From an uncultured Erythrobacter sp. (GTDB lineage: Bacteria; Pseudomonadota; Alphaproteobacteria; Sphingomonadales; Sphingomonadaceae): a DNA stretch of 64,000 nucleotides. A program made the position numbers and the translations under genes. The notes beneath the pieces are model-generated. The model saw nothing but the letters and a program-made list of their open reading frames with translations, had not been told where the DNA came from and did not search any database. This document shows, in pieces, positions 19,991 through 29,542 of this stretch. The DNA lies in NCBI GenBank assembly GCA_947502815.1, contig CANNBH010000001.1, positions 2,204,818 through 2,268,817 of the forward strand. The letters are read 5' to 3'. Each line of letters opens with the position of its first letter. Within the stretch, counting starts at the first letter, position 1.

Positions 19991-20848
19991 ATGACTGAGG
20001 GCGAATTTCTCTCCGCGCTGCGCAGTTTGCCGCTGCACGCTGGTGCGCGCGGACTTCAAGATGATTGCGGGCTGATCGAAATTGGCGATGAAACGCTCAT
20101 CTTCAATCACGATGTTATGGCCGAAGGGGTTCATTTCCGTCCCGACGCGGACTTGGGCGATGTCGCATGGAAATTGGTTGCGATCAATTTGTCTGATCTC
20201 GCTTCGAAAGGCGCAGAACCGGTCGGCGTGCTGCTGGGATATTCGCTCGACACAGATGACCAGCAGTTTATAGACGGCTTGCGCGAGGCGCTTAGCGAAT
20301 TTGGTGTGTCCTTATTGGGCGGCGATACGGTTGCGAGCACCGGTGCCCGCACGTTCAGCATGACCGCCATTGGCCGCGCGACATGCAGGCCGGTCCCTTC
20401 TCGCACCGGCGCGCGGGAAGGAGATGCCCTGTATGTCACTGGCACATTGGGCCGCGCGATGTTGGGCTTTGAGGGCGATGACGCTTACAGAGAGGCGTTC
20501 AATCGACCTCGACCGCTGTTGAACGAAGGGCGCATTCTTGCCCCTCATGTCACCGCCATGATGGATGTGTCCGATGGCTTGCTGCTCGATGCATTTCGTT
20601 TGGCACAGGCAAGCGGGGTGTCAATCACGGTGGAGACCGCAAAGGTTCCTGTGGCAAGCCGCGCCGACGCCGATCGGTGCATGCGGTGGGGCGATGACTA
20701 CGAGCTGCTGTTCACCCTTCCCAACGGCAAAAAACCCCCTGTCCCAGCAAGTCAAATTGGCGAAGTCGGCATGGTTGGGCCCGCGCCGCTGATCGTGGAC
20801 GGCGACCCAATCGTTCAGGCCAATGGGCTCGGTTACCAACACAGTTAA
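19991..20848 (+). CDS. thiL: Thiamine-phosphate kinase
   Basis: DDCGLIEIGDETLIFNHDVMAEGVHF, NLSDLASKGAEPVGVL, GGDTVAST, MDVSDGLLLD. Confidence 0.95.
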   Translation: MTEGEFLSALRSLPLHAGARGLQDDCGLIEIGDETLIFNHDVMAEGVHFRPDADLGDVAWKLVAINLSDLASKGAEPVGVLLGYSLDTDDQQFIDGLREALSEFGVSLLGGDTVASTGARTFSMTAIGRATCRPVPSRTGAREGDALYVTGTLGRAMLGFEGDDAYREAFNRPRPLLNEGRILAPHVTAMMDVSDGLLLDAFRLAQASGVSITVETAKVPVASRADADRCMRWGDDYELLFTLPNGKKPPVPASQIGEVGMVGPAPLIVDGDPIVQANGLGYQHS

Positions 20849-21004
20849 CTTCCATCCGGCTTGCCTGCCTTAGCAAAACTGGTGACTTGCCCGGTTTTGG
20901 CCCGTTTCCGGCTTGCCAGTCTGCCCTTAGTGCGTATTGTCTCGCCCACCGCGTCAATGGGAGAACCCAGGCGTATATTCCACATTGGAAGAGGGGATCA
21001 TTCA

Positions 21005-23119
21005 GTGGATTTAACTTTAGTATCAATTGGACTGGCTGTCCTTGCCATCATTTATGGCATCGTCACCAGCCAGCAAGTGCTCAGCTCGAGCGCTGGCAAT
21101 CAACGCATGCAGGAAATCGCAGGCGCCGTTCAAGAAGGCGCTCAAGCCTATCTTAAGCGCCAATACACCGCCATCGGGGTCGTTGGTGTTGTGGTTGCGA
21201 TTATCGTGTTCTTCCTTCTTGGCCCAATCTTGACCGCTGGTTTTGTGATCGGTGCTGTTCTTTCGGGCGTTGCCGGCTTTATCGGGATGAACATCTCGGT
21301 TCGCGCCAATGTTCGCACAGCGGCCGCAGCCGAAGTCGGGCTTCAGCAAGGTCTTACCGTGGCGTTCCGCGCAGGTGCCGTAACCGGCATGCTCGTGGCT
21401 GGCCTCGCATTGCTCGCCATTGCAGGCTTTTTCTACGTGCTGACGACAAGCATGGGCTTGGACCTCACGGTATTGGCTGAAAAACGCGTTGTGATTGACG
21501 CGCTTGTTGGTCTCGCATTTGGTGCCTCGCTGATTTCGATCTTCGCGCGCTTGGGCGGCGGTATCTTTACCAAAGCAGCTGACGTTGGCGCCGATCTGGT
21601 CGGTAAAGTCGAAGCGGGCATCCCAGAGGATGATCCTCGCAACCCAGCAACAATCGCCGACAATGTAGGCGACAATGTTGGTGACTGCGCCGGTATGGCG
21701 GCCGATTTGTTCGAAACCTATGTCGTTACCGTTGGTGCGACGATGGTTTTGACCGCTCTACTGTTCACCGGCCTCGCGGCTGCTGACCTTTACGATCTGA
21801 TGAGCCTGCCGCTGATTATTGGTGGTGTCTGCATCGTTACGTCTATCATCGGAACGTATTTCGTACGTCTCGGCAAATCGAACAACATCATGGGCGCCTT
21901 GTACAAGGGCTTCATTGTCACAACCGTTTTATCGGCTGTCGCAATTTACTTTGCCACGGATTACGCCGTTGGCATGGGCACTCAATACACGCTGGGCGAT
22001 CAAACGTTCACCGGCATGTCGTTGTTCTATGCGATGATGGTTGGTCTGGTCATCACTGGCCTGATCATTTGGATCACGGAATATTACACTGGCACGGAAT
22101 ATCGTCCGGTTCGCTCAATCGCGAAATCGTCCGAAACCGGCCACGGCACCAACGTTATTCAAGGTCTGGCGATCAGCCTTGAATCGACTGCACTGCCAAC
22201 GGTTGTAATCGTGATCGGTATCATTGTGACGTATCAGCTTGCTGGTCTTATGGGCATTGCCTTTGCGGCAACGTCGATGCTGGCTTTGGCCGGTATGGTC
22301 GTGGCGCTCGATGCGTATGGTCCTGTGACTGATAACGCTGGCGGCATCGCTGAAATGGCAGAAATGGAAGAGAGCGTCCGGGAAAAAACCGATGCACTGG
22401 ACGCTGTTGGCAACACAACGAAAGCTGTGACTAAGGGGTATGCAATCGGTTCTGCCGGTCTTGCTGCGTTGGTCCTGTTCTCTGCCTACACCGCTGACCT
22501 CAAAGAGTTCTTCCCAGATCTCGACGTCAGCTTCAGCCTTGAAAACCCCTATGTCATCGTTGGCTTGCTGCTTGGCGCGCTGCTTCCGTACCTGTTCGGT
22601 GCGATGGGCATGACCGCCGTTGGCCGCGCTGCGGGCGATGTTGTGGTTGATGTGCGTGCACAGTTTGCTGCGGACCCGGGCATTATGGATGGCACCAGCC
22701 GTCCTGATTATGCTCGCACGGTGGACCTTGTGACGAAGGCTGCGATCAAGGAAATGATCGTTCCTTCTATGCTTCCGGTTCTCGCACCGATTGTCGTGTA
22801 TTTTGCCGTAACATGGGCCACTGGCAGCCAGGCTGAGGGCTTTGCTGCTCTTGGCGCTTTGCTGCTCGGTGTCATCATCTCCGGTATTTTCGTCGCGCTG
22901 TCTATGACCGCCGGCGGCGGCGCATGGGACAATGCGAAGAAATACATCGAAGACGGCAATCACGGCGGCAAAGGCTCCGAAGCTCACAAAGCTGCGGTGA
23001 CCGGCGACACGGTTGGCGATCCTTACAAGGATACCGCTGGCCCGGCTGTGAACCCGATGATCAAGATCACCAATATCGTCGCGCTGCTTCTGCTCGCGGC
23101 ATTGGCCGGGGCTCACTAA
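21005..23119 (+). CDS. hppA: Membrane-bound proton-translocating pyrophosphatase
   Basis: [64 protein letters not shown]; likely GTG start VDLTLVSIG at 21005. Confidence 0.97.
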   Translation: MDLTLVSIGLAVLAIIYGIVTSQQVLSSSAGNQRMQEIAGAVQEGAQAYLKRQYTAIGVVGVVVAIIVFFLLGPILTAGFVIGAVLSGVAGFIGMNISVRANVRTAAAAEVGLQQGLTVAFRAGAVTGMLVAGLALLAIAGFFYVLTTSMGLDLTVLAEKRVVIDALVGLAFGASLISIFARLGGGIFTKAADVGADLVGKVEAGIPEDDPRNPATIADNVGDNVGDCAGMAADLFETYVVTVGATMVLTALLFTGLAAADLYDLMSLPLIIGGVCIVTSIIGTYFVRLGKSNNIMGALYKGFIVTTVLSAVAIYFATDYAVGMGTQYTLGDQTFTGMSLFYAMMVGLVITGLIIWITEYYTGTEYRPVRSIAKSSETGHGTNVIQGLAISLESTALPTVVIVIGIIVTYQLAGLMGIAFAATSMLALAGMVVALDAYGPVTDNAGGIAEMAEMEESVREKTDALDAVGNTTKAVTKGYAIGSAGLAALVLFSAYTADLKEFFPDLDVSFSLENPYVIVGLLLGALLPYLFGAMGMTAVGRAAGDVVVDVRAQFAADPGIMDGTSRPDYARTVDLVTKAAIKEMIVPSMLPVLAPIVVYFAVTWATGSQAEGFAALGALLLGVIISGIFVALSMTAGGGAWDNAKKYIEDGNHGGKGSEAHKAAVTGDTVGDPYKDTAGPAVNPMIKITNIVALLLLAALAGAH

Positions 23120-23147
23120 GTTCACCCGCCTGATATTGGCATTTTCG

Positions 23148-23185
23148 AAGCCCCGCCTGGAGCGATCCGGGCGGGGTTTGTTTTG
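23148..23185 (+). terminator. Rho-independent-like terminator after hppA
   Basis: CCCCGCC(23151-23157)...GGCGGGG(23170-23176) followed by TTTGTTTT. Confidence 0.75.
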
Positions 23186-23262
23186 AACCTTCGCTCGGGG
23201 ATGCTAGGTAAAAGGCCCCCAAGCGCTTGACGAGGCGCAGCGCGCCTCGCAATGGATGGCTC

Positions 23263-24189
23263 ATGATAGCGACACCCACCAACCAGCAACTTGTTGAAGG
23301 TTTAGCCCAGCTCCTAACTATCGAGAAACGCGCATCTGACGTGCATGTTGGCATGCCCCAAAAGGGCGGAGTTGGACGCGTCTTTGGCGGTCAGGTGCTG
23401 GCCCAGGCGCTGCAGGCAGCGCAAGCAAGCGTGCCGGCAACTAAGACCGCCCATTCACTCCACGCATACTTCCTGCGCGGTGGGCGCGAAGGTCTGCCGA
23501 TTGAATATCGAATTGAGCGTGATTTTGACGGGCGCAGTTTCGCCAACCGCCGTGTTGTCGCCTCGCAAGAGAATGAGGATGGCACCTCAACGCCTATTCT
23601 GAACCTCACCGCCAGCTTTCAAGTGCCAGAGGACGGGCTGGAACACGAAGACGCGCCAATGCCAGACGTCGCAGGCCCCGACACGCTTAAACCCGATATT
23701 GAGATGCGGCGGGAGATGGCAGATCGCATGGGCGACAAGCTGACCGACGCACACAGGGCCCTAATGTTGCGCCCGCGGCCAATCGAAATGCGCACAATTG
23801 ACCGATTGCATTGGATGAACAGCGAACCACGCGAACCGCGCGCACACAGCTGGTTTCGCACAGCCGCCCCTGTTCCTGCCGATGCCGATACACCCGCCTT
23901 GCACCGCGCAATCATCACCTATGCCAGCGATTACACATTGCTGGGCACCAGCGCGCTCCCCCACGGCCTTTCGTGGATGCGCGGCGAACTGGTTGGCGCC
24001 AGCCTTGACCATGCAATCTGGTTCCACCGCGACGCGCGGGCTGATGAGTGGCTGCTCTACGTCACTGACGCTCCGTGGAGCGGCGGGGGACGCGGGTTCA
24101 ACCGCGGGCGCATCTTCAACCAGTCAGGTGATCTCGTCGCCAGCGTGGCGCAAGAAGGGATGATGCGCCGGCGCAATGCCAAGAGCTGA
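23263..24189 (+). CDS. Acyl-CoA thioesterase II (TesB family)
   Basis: GRVFGGQVLAQALQAAQASV...AHSLHAYFLRGG...DGRSFANRRVVASQ...HGLSWMRGELVGASLDHAIWFHR. Confidence 0.93.
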   Translation: MIATPTNQQLVEGLAQLLTIEKRASDVHVGMPQKGGVGRVFGGQVLAQALQAAQASVPATKTAHSLHAYFLRGGREGLPIEYRIERDFDGRSFANRRVVASQENEDGTSTPILNLTASFQVPEDGLEHEDAPMPDVAGPDTLKPDIEMRREMADRMGDKLTDAHRALMLRPRPIEMRTIDRLHWMNSEPREPRAHSWFRTAAPVPADADTPALHRAIITYASDYTLLGTSALPHGLSWMRGELVGASLDHAIWFHRDARADEWLLYVTDAPWSGGGRGFNRGRIFNQSGDLVASVAQEGMMRRRNAKS

Positions 24190-24233
24190 GCGGCCTCTGC
24201 AAGGAGCAAGGCTATCCCCCGCAAAGCACTCGA

Positions 24234-25052
24234 TCAATGGCTCAAGAATATCGGCAATTTGGGATCGGTCAGGCACCGCCGAGTAACCCCGCCCAGCAGC
24301 ATTTCTGACAACCGGGAATGGCCGTAAGCGCCCATTACAAGCATCGAACAACCGCGCATCAAGGCCGCCGATTCCAATGTATCGGATACTTTCGCTCCGC
24401 CGCCGGGCAGGTCGACCACTTCAACAGAAATCCCATGGCGGCTGAGGTATTTGGCGGCCTCGCTGGCGGGAAAATCATAACGGTTCTTCTCATCTTGCTC
24501 GGCCACACTGGCAAGAAAGACCTTGCCCGCCAGCTTTAGCAGCGGGATCGCGGCGCGCATGGCGACGGATGCCTCAGACGATCCATTCCATGCGACCAAA
24601 GCAGGCGCTTCCGTCTCGAACCTATCCCAATCACCTGGCACGACCAGAACCGGCGACGGCGCCCTTAATGCCAATTCCCCCGCCATTGCAGACGGCCTGC
24701 GCGAGCCCTCCCCTCCGATGTCATGCGGCCCCACGATGATGATATCGTGCAACGCCGATTGTTCGAGCAACCGATGCTCTGCCATTCCATCTAGAAAGCG
24801 CCATTCCCAAGAGACATCCTCATTGGCCAAATCTGCCTCTATCTTTGCGCGCAAATGTTCGGCGGCCTCTTTGATACGGGGCATCGCGGCGGCCATCGCC
24901 GAACCGTAAAAATCTCCCGGCGCAAACACCTCATAACTGACCGCCTGTAGGCAGGTCATGTACCCATCACAGGCGCGGGCGATATCCATCGCCACTTGCA
25001 ATCTTGCATCCATGCAAGTGTCGTTGTCGATGTGCAGCAAAGTGGTTTTCAT
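24234..25052 (-). CDS. Universal stress protein (tandem USP domains)
   Basis: MKTTLLHIDNDTCMDARLQVAMDIARACDG...C-terminal LVMGAYGHSRLSEMLLGGVTRRCL motif. Confidence 0.92.
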   Translation of the reverse strand: MKTTLLHIDNDTCMDARLQVAMDIARACDGYMTCLQAVSYEVFAPGDFYGSAMAAAMPRIKEAAEHLRAKIEADLANEDVSWEWRFLDGMAEHRLLEQSALHDIIIVGPHDIGGEGSRRPSAMAGELALRAPSPVLVVPGDWDRFETEAPALVAWNGSSEASVAMRAAIPLLKLAGKVFLASVAEQDEKNRYDFPASEAAKYLSRHGISVEVVDLPGGGAKVSDTLESAALMRGCSMLVMGAYGHSRLSEMLLGGVTRRCLTDPKLPIFLSH

Positions 25053-25106
25053 GGGGCTTCTCCTTTGTGTGTGATTCAAATTTGGCTGCGCACTGGCCCC
25101 GCGTCA

Positions 25107-25120
25107 TTGATCGAGATCAA
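25107..25120. promoter_or_regulatory. Perfect FNR/FixK-type palindrome TTGATCGAGATCAA
   Basis: TTGAT-N4-ATCAA exact match to FNR/FixK consensus in the divergent intergenic region, about 52-55 nt from both start codons. Confidence 0.7.
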
Positions 25121-25171
25121 GATTGCACAAAATTTCGCATGGGGTAGTCTGTCTGACCACGGGAGAAGATC

Positions 25172-26665
25172 ATGCAGGTCACACGACAGCCGCCGATTAA
25201 GACCAGCCTTGAGCCATCAAACCACCCTTATATGTCTGGTCCATGGACTCCGGTTCATGAGGAAATGGATGTCGATGAGCTTGAGGTCATTGAAGGCGAA
25301 ATCCCCGCAGACATTGATGGCGTTTACCTACGCAACACCGAAAATCCGGTGCACCAACCGCTTGGCCGTCATCACCCGTTTGATGGCGATGCGATGATCC
25401 ATCAGGTCAGCATTTCGGGCGGTAAAGCCAGCTATCGCAACCGCTTTGTGCGCACCCATTGCTTTGATGCAGAACAAATTGCTGGTGAGGCGCTTTGGGG
25501 CGGATTGATGGACCCTGCGGGCACGTCAAAACGGCCCGGTTTCGGCGCTCACGAAGGCCTAAAGGACACCGGTTCAACCGACATCATTGTCCATGCCGGT
25601 GTGGCGCTTGCGACCCTTTATCAATGCGGTGAAGCGTGGCAGATTGACCCGGTGACATTGGAGAATTTGGGCAAGGCGTCATGGGGCCCGCTCGACGGAA
25701 TTTCCGCCCATCCAAAGGTCGATGAAGCGACCGGCGAAATGATGTTTTTCAACTATTCCAAATACGCGCCCTATATGCATTACGGTGTGGTCAATCGCGA
25801 AGGGAAGCTTGCGCATTACGTGCCGATCCCATTGCCCGGACCGCGGCTGCCGCATGATATGGCCATCACGCGCAATTGGTCGATCCTCAACGACATGCCG
25901 CTGTATTGGGATGCCGACCTGCTAAAGCGCGACATCCACGCGGCACGCATTCATGATGGGGTTCCCACCCGGTTTGCCCTGATCCCGCGGCACGGACAGC
26001 CTGAAGACATCCGTTGGTTTGAGGCATCGCCGACTTACGTGCTGCACTGGACCAATGCCTATGAGGATGGCGATGAGGTCATTCTGGAGGGCTATTATCA
26101 AGACAAGCCTATGCCCGACCCAATCGAGGAAGCCGGTCAATACAGTCACATGATGGCCTATGTTGACGAACATTCGTTCCAAAGCCGCCTCCACCGCTGG
26201 CGTTTCAACCTCAAGACCGGTGAAACGGTGGAGGAGCGGTTGTGCGACAGGATCGTTGAATTTGGGATGATCAACCCTGCCTACCTTATGGAAAAGAGCC
26301 GCTACGTCTGGTCCACCACCACACGCCCTGGTTGGTTCTTGTTCAACGGCTATGTCCGTCACGACACGCAAACGGGTGATGAGCAGGTGTTCGAATTGCC
26401 CGAAGGCGTTTACGCCAGCGAGAGCCCGATGATACCCCGCAAGGGGGCGATATCAGAAGATGACGGCTATCTCATAACTTTCCTGATCGATGAGAACAGT
26501 GGATCATCACAACTCGCCATTCTGGACGCCAGCGACATCGCCAAGGGGCCAATCTGCCGCGCCAAATTGCCGCATAAGATCAGCAGCGGAGTGCATTCAA
26601 CGTGGGTGGAACATGCGCAGCTTAAGTCTGATGCAGACTTTAAACGCCGGGCGCTGGCCGCTTAA
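25172..26665 (+). CDS. Carotenoid oxygenase family protein (RPE65-like)
   Basis: DIDGVYLRNTENPVHQPLGRHHPFDGDAMIHQVSI...HDMAITRNWSILNDMPLYWD...spaced His residues; HSTWVEHAQ. Confidence 0.93.
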   Translation: MQVTRQPPIKTSLEPSNHPYMSGPWTPVHEEMDVDELEVIEGEIPADIDGVYLRNTENPVHQPLGRHHPFDGDAMIHQVSISGGKASYRNRFVRTHCFDAEQIAGEALWGGLMDPAGTSKRPGFGAHEGLKDTGSTDIIVHAGVALATLYQCGEAWQIDPVTLENLGKASWGPLDGISAHPKVDEATGEMMFFNYSKYAPYMHYGVVNREGKLAHYVPIPLPGPRLPHDMAITRNWSILNDMPLYWDADLLKRDIHAARIHDGVPTRFALIPRHGQPEDIRWFEASPTYVLHWTNAYEDGDEVILEGYYQDKPMPDPIEEAGQYSHMMAYVDEHSFQSRLHRWRFNLKTGETVEERLCDRIVEFGMINPAYLMEKSRYVWSTTTRPGWFLFNGYVRHDTQTGDEQVFELPEGVYASESPMIPRKGAISEDDGYLITFLIDENSGSSQLAILDASDIAKGPICRAKLPHKISSGVHSTWVEHAQLKSDADFKRRALAA

Positions 26666-26725
26666 CCAGTGGGGTCGCCGATCCGTTAGCTCCGGTTGGT
26701 TGCCAGACCAGCGTCTTGCTTTGCC

Positions 26726-27034
26726 TCAAGCAGGAAGCGGCCTGCCCTTAATCAACCGGAACAGCAATTTGCCGCGAATATGTGACCCTTCAACCGCGCC
26801 AAGCCGCTCTTCACTGTCAGAATTCGGATGAGCACCGCGCAGCGAATACCTACCATTCACCGTCACCGCCGCCACAATTTTGACCATCCGCCCATATTCA
26901 GGGTGGTCGACCAAGACGATATCGCCTTTGGAAACCTTACGTTTGCGCCAGAACAGCGCAAGCGTGCGATGGGACAGCACGCGGCCCATCCTCATCCCAT
27001 CAACCAAGACCAATGTAACACCGAACAAGCCCAA
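26726..27034 (-). CDS. S26-peptidase-like small protein (SOD-maturation-protease-like) lacking the canonical catalytic Ser
   Basis: VDGMRMGRVLSHRT...VSKGDIVLVDHPEYGRMVKIVAAV.NGRYSLRGAHPNSDSEERLGAVEGSHIRGKLLFRL. Confidence 0.6.
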   Translation of the reverse strand: MGLFGVTLVLVDGMRMGRVLSHRTLALFWRKRKVSKGDIVLVDHPEYGRMVKIVAAVTVNGRYSLRGAHPNSDSEERLGAVEGSHIRGKLLFRLIKGRPLPA

Positions 27035-27314
27035 CGTCCGAATCTCCCAATAACCAGCCGATTCCCCGTCAGCCTGTTTTAGTTTCGCGTTGTATTACAA
27101 ATTTGAGACCAGCTCGCAATTCAGGATTTGCAGATTAACCATCATCTTTTTGGTCCAGCCGTGGTAAATCGGCAGATCGGAGCAGAAAGGATCGCCGTAG
27201 ATGCTTGGCAACGCCGCAGTATTGGCGCGCGAAAACGCGGCGGATTTTGCAACTTTTGTTGACCCCGCGCATTGTACCTTTCAAGAGCAAAATTCTAACG
27301 AAAGAGGCACAGCA

Positions 27315-27926
27315 ATGGCATACACAGTAATTGACCTTCCTTATCCCGACACCGCGCTTGAACCGGCCGTTTCGGCCGAAACGCTGTCCTATCATCATGG
27401 CAAACATCACCAGGCCTATATCGACAAGATGAACGCCGCGATTGACGGCACCGACCACGCCAATGCGCCAATGGAAGCCATCGTTTCCGCTGCGCGCGAA
27501 AGCAACCAAGGGCTGTTCAACAACGCCGCGCAAAGCTGGAACCATGGGTTCTATTGGCATTCGATGGCAGCCAGCGAAACGGCCCCTTCGGCTGATCTCA
27601 AGGCAAAGATTGACGCAGCGTTCGGCTCTGTTGATGAACTGAAAGAGCAATTGAAAGCACGCGGCGCAGGCCACTTCGCCAGCGGCTGGGTCTGGCTCGC
27701 AGAAAAGGGCGGCACGCTCTCGATCGAAGAAACGCATGACGGCGACACACTCGCTGACAGCGACTTCAACCCGCTGCTGGTCGTCGATGTGTGGGAGCAC
27801 GCCTACTACCTCGACCACCAAAACAAGCGTCCTGCTTACCTCGATGCTGTTGTCGGCTCGAAGCTCAACTGGGCCTTCGCATCCGAAAACCTCGCTCGCG
27901 GATCGGCTTGGACCTACCCAGCCTAA
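27315..27926 (+). CDS. sodB: Superoxide dismutase (Fe)
   Basis: LSYHHGKHHQAYIDKMN, NNAAQSWNHGFYWHSM, VVDVWEHAYYLDHQNKR; start trimmed to MAYTVIDLPYP. Confidence 0.96.
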   Translation: MAYTVIDLPYPDTALEPAVSAETLSYHHGKHHQAYIDKMNAAIDGTDHANAPMEAIVSAARESNQGLFNNAAQSWNHGFYWHSMAASETAPSADLKAKIDAAFGSVDELKEQLKARGAGHFASGWVWLAEKGGTLSIEETHDGDTLADSDFNPLLVVDVWEHAYYLDHQNKRPAYLDAVVGSKLNWAFASENLARGSAWTYPA

Positions 27927-27947
27927 GCCCATTGGCGATAGCAAAGC

Positions 27948-27990
27948 AAAGCCCCGCGCTGCCCTGTGCAGCGCGGGGCTTTTGCGTTTT
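27948..27990 (+). terminator. Rho-independent terminator after sodB
   Basis: AGCCCCGCGCTG (27950-27961) / CAGCGCGGGGCT (27969-27980), perfect 12-bp stem, 7-nt loop, then TTTGCGTTTT. Confidence 0.9.
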
Positions 27991-28078
27991 GGGGAGCAAC
28001 TGCGCGCCGCCAGAATTGGTCCCAATCTTAGGCCAAGACTTGGACCGCTTTGCCATGTTTTAGCGACAGCGACCGCCA

Positions 28079-28558
28079 TCATGCGACCCGCCCCATATCC
28101 CAATCCGCCTGAGACTTTCCCAACCGAGAAATCAGCGTCAAAAGCGCGCAATTGTCAGCTTTTCGCCGCACTCCGGCATAGCGGCCGCGCTGCAATTGCA
28201 CGATCCAAATGCCCGTTTCATACCGCCATTCCAGCGCTCCAACTGTAACTTTACGATTGGGCCGTATCGCCGCCCGCGCCGCGTCGCAGGCATCGACCCA
28301 GCGTTGCACTTGGTCGCCTTTGCCGGTGCCTTTCTTGCACAGCGCCGCATCCCAAGCCGCCCGAAAACTCTCCGCCCCGTCCCGATTGCGCAGCCGATGC
28401 GCGGTTTGCCGCGTCATACCGACCGCCCGCGCTGCCGTGGTCACACAGCGTGCTTCGGCCAAATGCCCAATAAACTCCGCCTGCCGCAAAGGCGTCCAAC
28501 CACCGCGCCGAGCGCGGACCGGGACGGCATGAAATGGCGGGATGCGGGTTGCAGGCAT
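28079..28558 (-). CDS. Uncharacterised protein with N-terminal helix-turn-helix-like segment
   Basis: WTPLRQAEFIGHLAEARCVTTAARAVGMTRQTAHRLRNR resembles an HTH; downstream part unassigned. Confidence 0.65.
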   Translation of the reverse strand: MPATRIPPFHAVPVRARRGGWTPLRQAEFIGHLAEARCVTTAARAVGMTRQTAHRLRNRDGAESFRAAWDAALCKKGTGKGDQVQRWVDACDAARAAIRPNRKVTVGALEWRYETGIWIVQLQRGRYAGVRRKADNCALLTLISRLGKSQADWDMGRVA

Positions 28559-28709
28559 AGGGAGAGCCTATGCGCGGGAAGGGTGTGTAGGAAAGTTCGA
28601 CGCATCCAGACCTAGGATTGTAATGTCTGGGAATGGGGTGGAAAGCGGACTTTCCCTACCCTGTGTCCATGAGCGCTTAGTTTTTGAAGCGTCGCCCATC
28701 AGATTAAAC

Positions 28710-29363
28710 CTAATCTATGATGCCAAGGTCGAGTGCGACGGCTTTAGCTATGTCACGGTCTTTGTTCGCGTTCCTAAATGCAGATAGCTGATCGCCATTC
28801 AGAAGCATGGACATCGCGCCGTCGTCCGAATTGGCGAGACGACACAAGACATCGACTTTGTCCTCACCATCTTTTGCACGTGCCGAGCTCATTTCTTTGA
28901 TTACAGCGCTGCGCACCTGTTCGATGACCTCCGGTTCCAGCATTTCAAGGTAATCCGGCAGCAAAGCTGCATGGTCGCTTCTAGCCATGAATGCTACAAC
29001 CTCGCTGGCTTCAATATCTTCTTCGTCCATCTTCCATTGCAAACTCCCGAAGCCATACAATCGGGCTTGAGCACGATGAAAGCTTGCGGCCTCAATGTAG
29101 GCTTCGCGCCCTTCCGGGTTTTCCTCCAGTCCTTTCAGAATGTCATCGTCGAGCGCGTGCACGATCTTCAGGGCCGCCTCGCGCTCTTCAATTGGTGTCA
29201 CCTTCTCGAAGTAGGCGAGTTCGGACAGCCGCTGTGAAACAAGGATTAATTCTTTGACTTTGCGCTCGCCCTTCTTCGATTTAAGAAACGCAGCCACCTC
29301 CATCAGGCTCATTTCATCGATGGGAGGCTGTGGTTTTCCGAATAGGTTCGCTAGAAATTTCAT
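28710..29363 (-). CDS. Hypothetical protein
   Basis: 217-aa ORF, acidic/helical; no family recognised. Confidence 0.6.
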   Translation of the reverse strand: MKFLANLFGKPQPPIDEMSLMEVAAFLKSKKGERKVKELILVSQRLSELAYFEKVTPIEEREAALKIVHALDDDILKGLEENPEGREAYIEAASFHRAQARLYGFGSLQWKMDEEDIEASEVVAFMARSDHAALLPDYLEMLEPEVIEQVRSAVIKEMSSARAKDGEDKVDVLCRLANSDDGAMSMLLNGDQLSAFRNANKDRDIAKAVALDLGIID

Positions 29364-29542
29364 AAGGTCAGATTACACGAGCCGATGTGAGGGTAAAGGT
29401 TCGATCGACTTATGGGATTCGAATCAAATAGCGCCCGATACAAAACTCTCAGCTTCGAAAAGCGCTGGCAGTAGCGATTCTATTAAATCCCAAGGCTTTC
29501 CATCCAATTTCTGCATTTGTGTCGTTAGCGGACGTTCGCACA

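Noticed and set aside
17530-23119. hisG-hisD-nusB-thiL-hppA run as an unusual operon
   Set aside because: Appears to be a common gene order in sphingomonads; not treated as novel.
22115-23125. 336-aa antisense ORF over hppA
   Set aside because: Shadow ORF from GC-skewed codon positions; the plus-strand hppA product is unambiguous.
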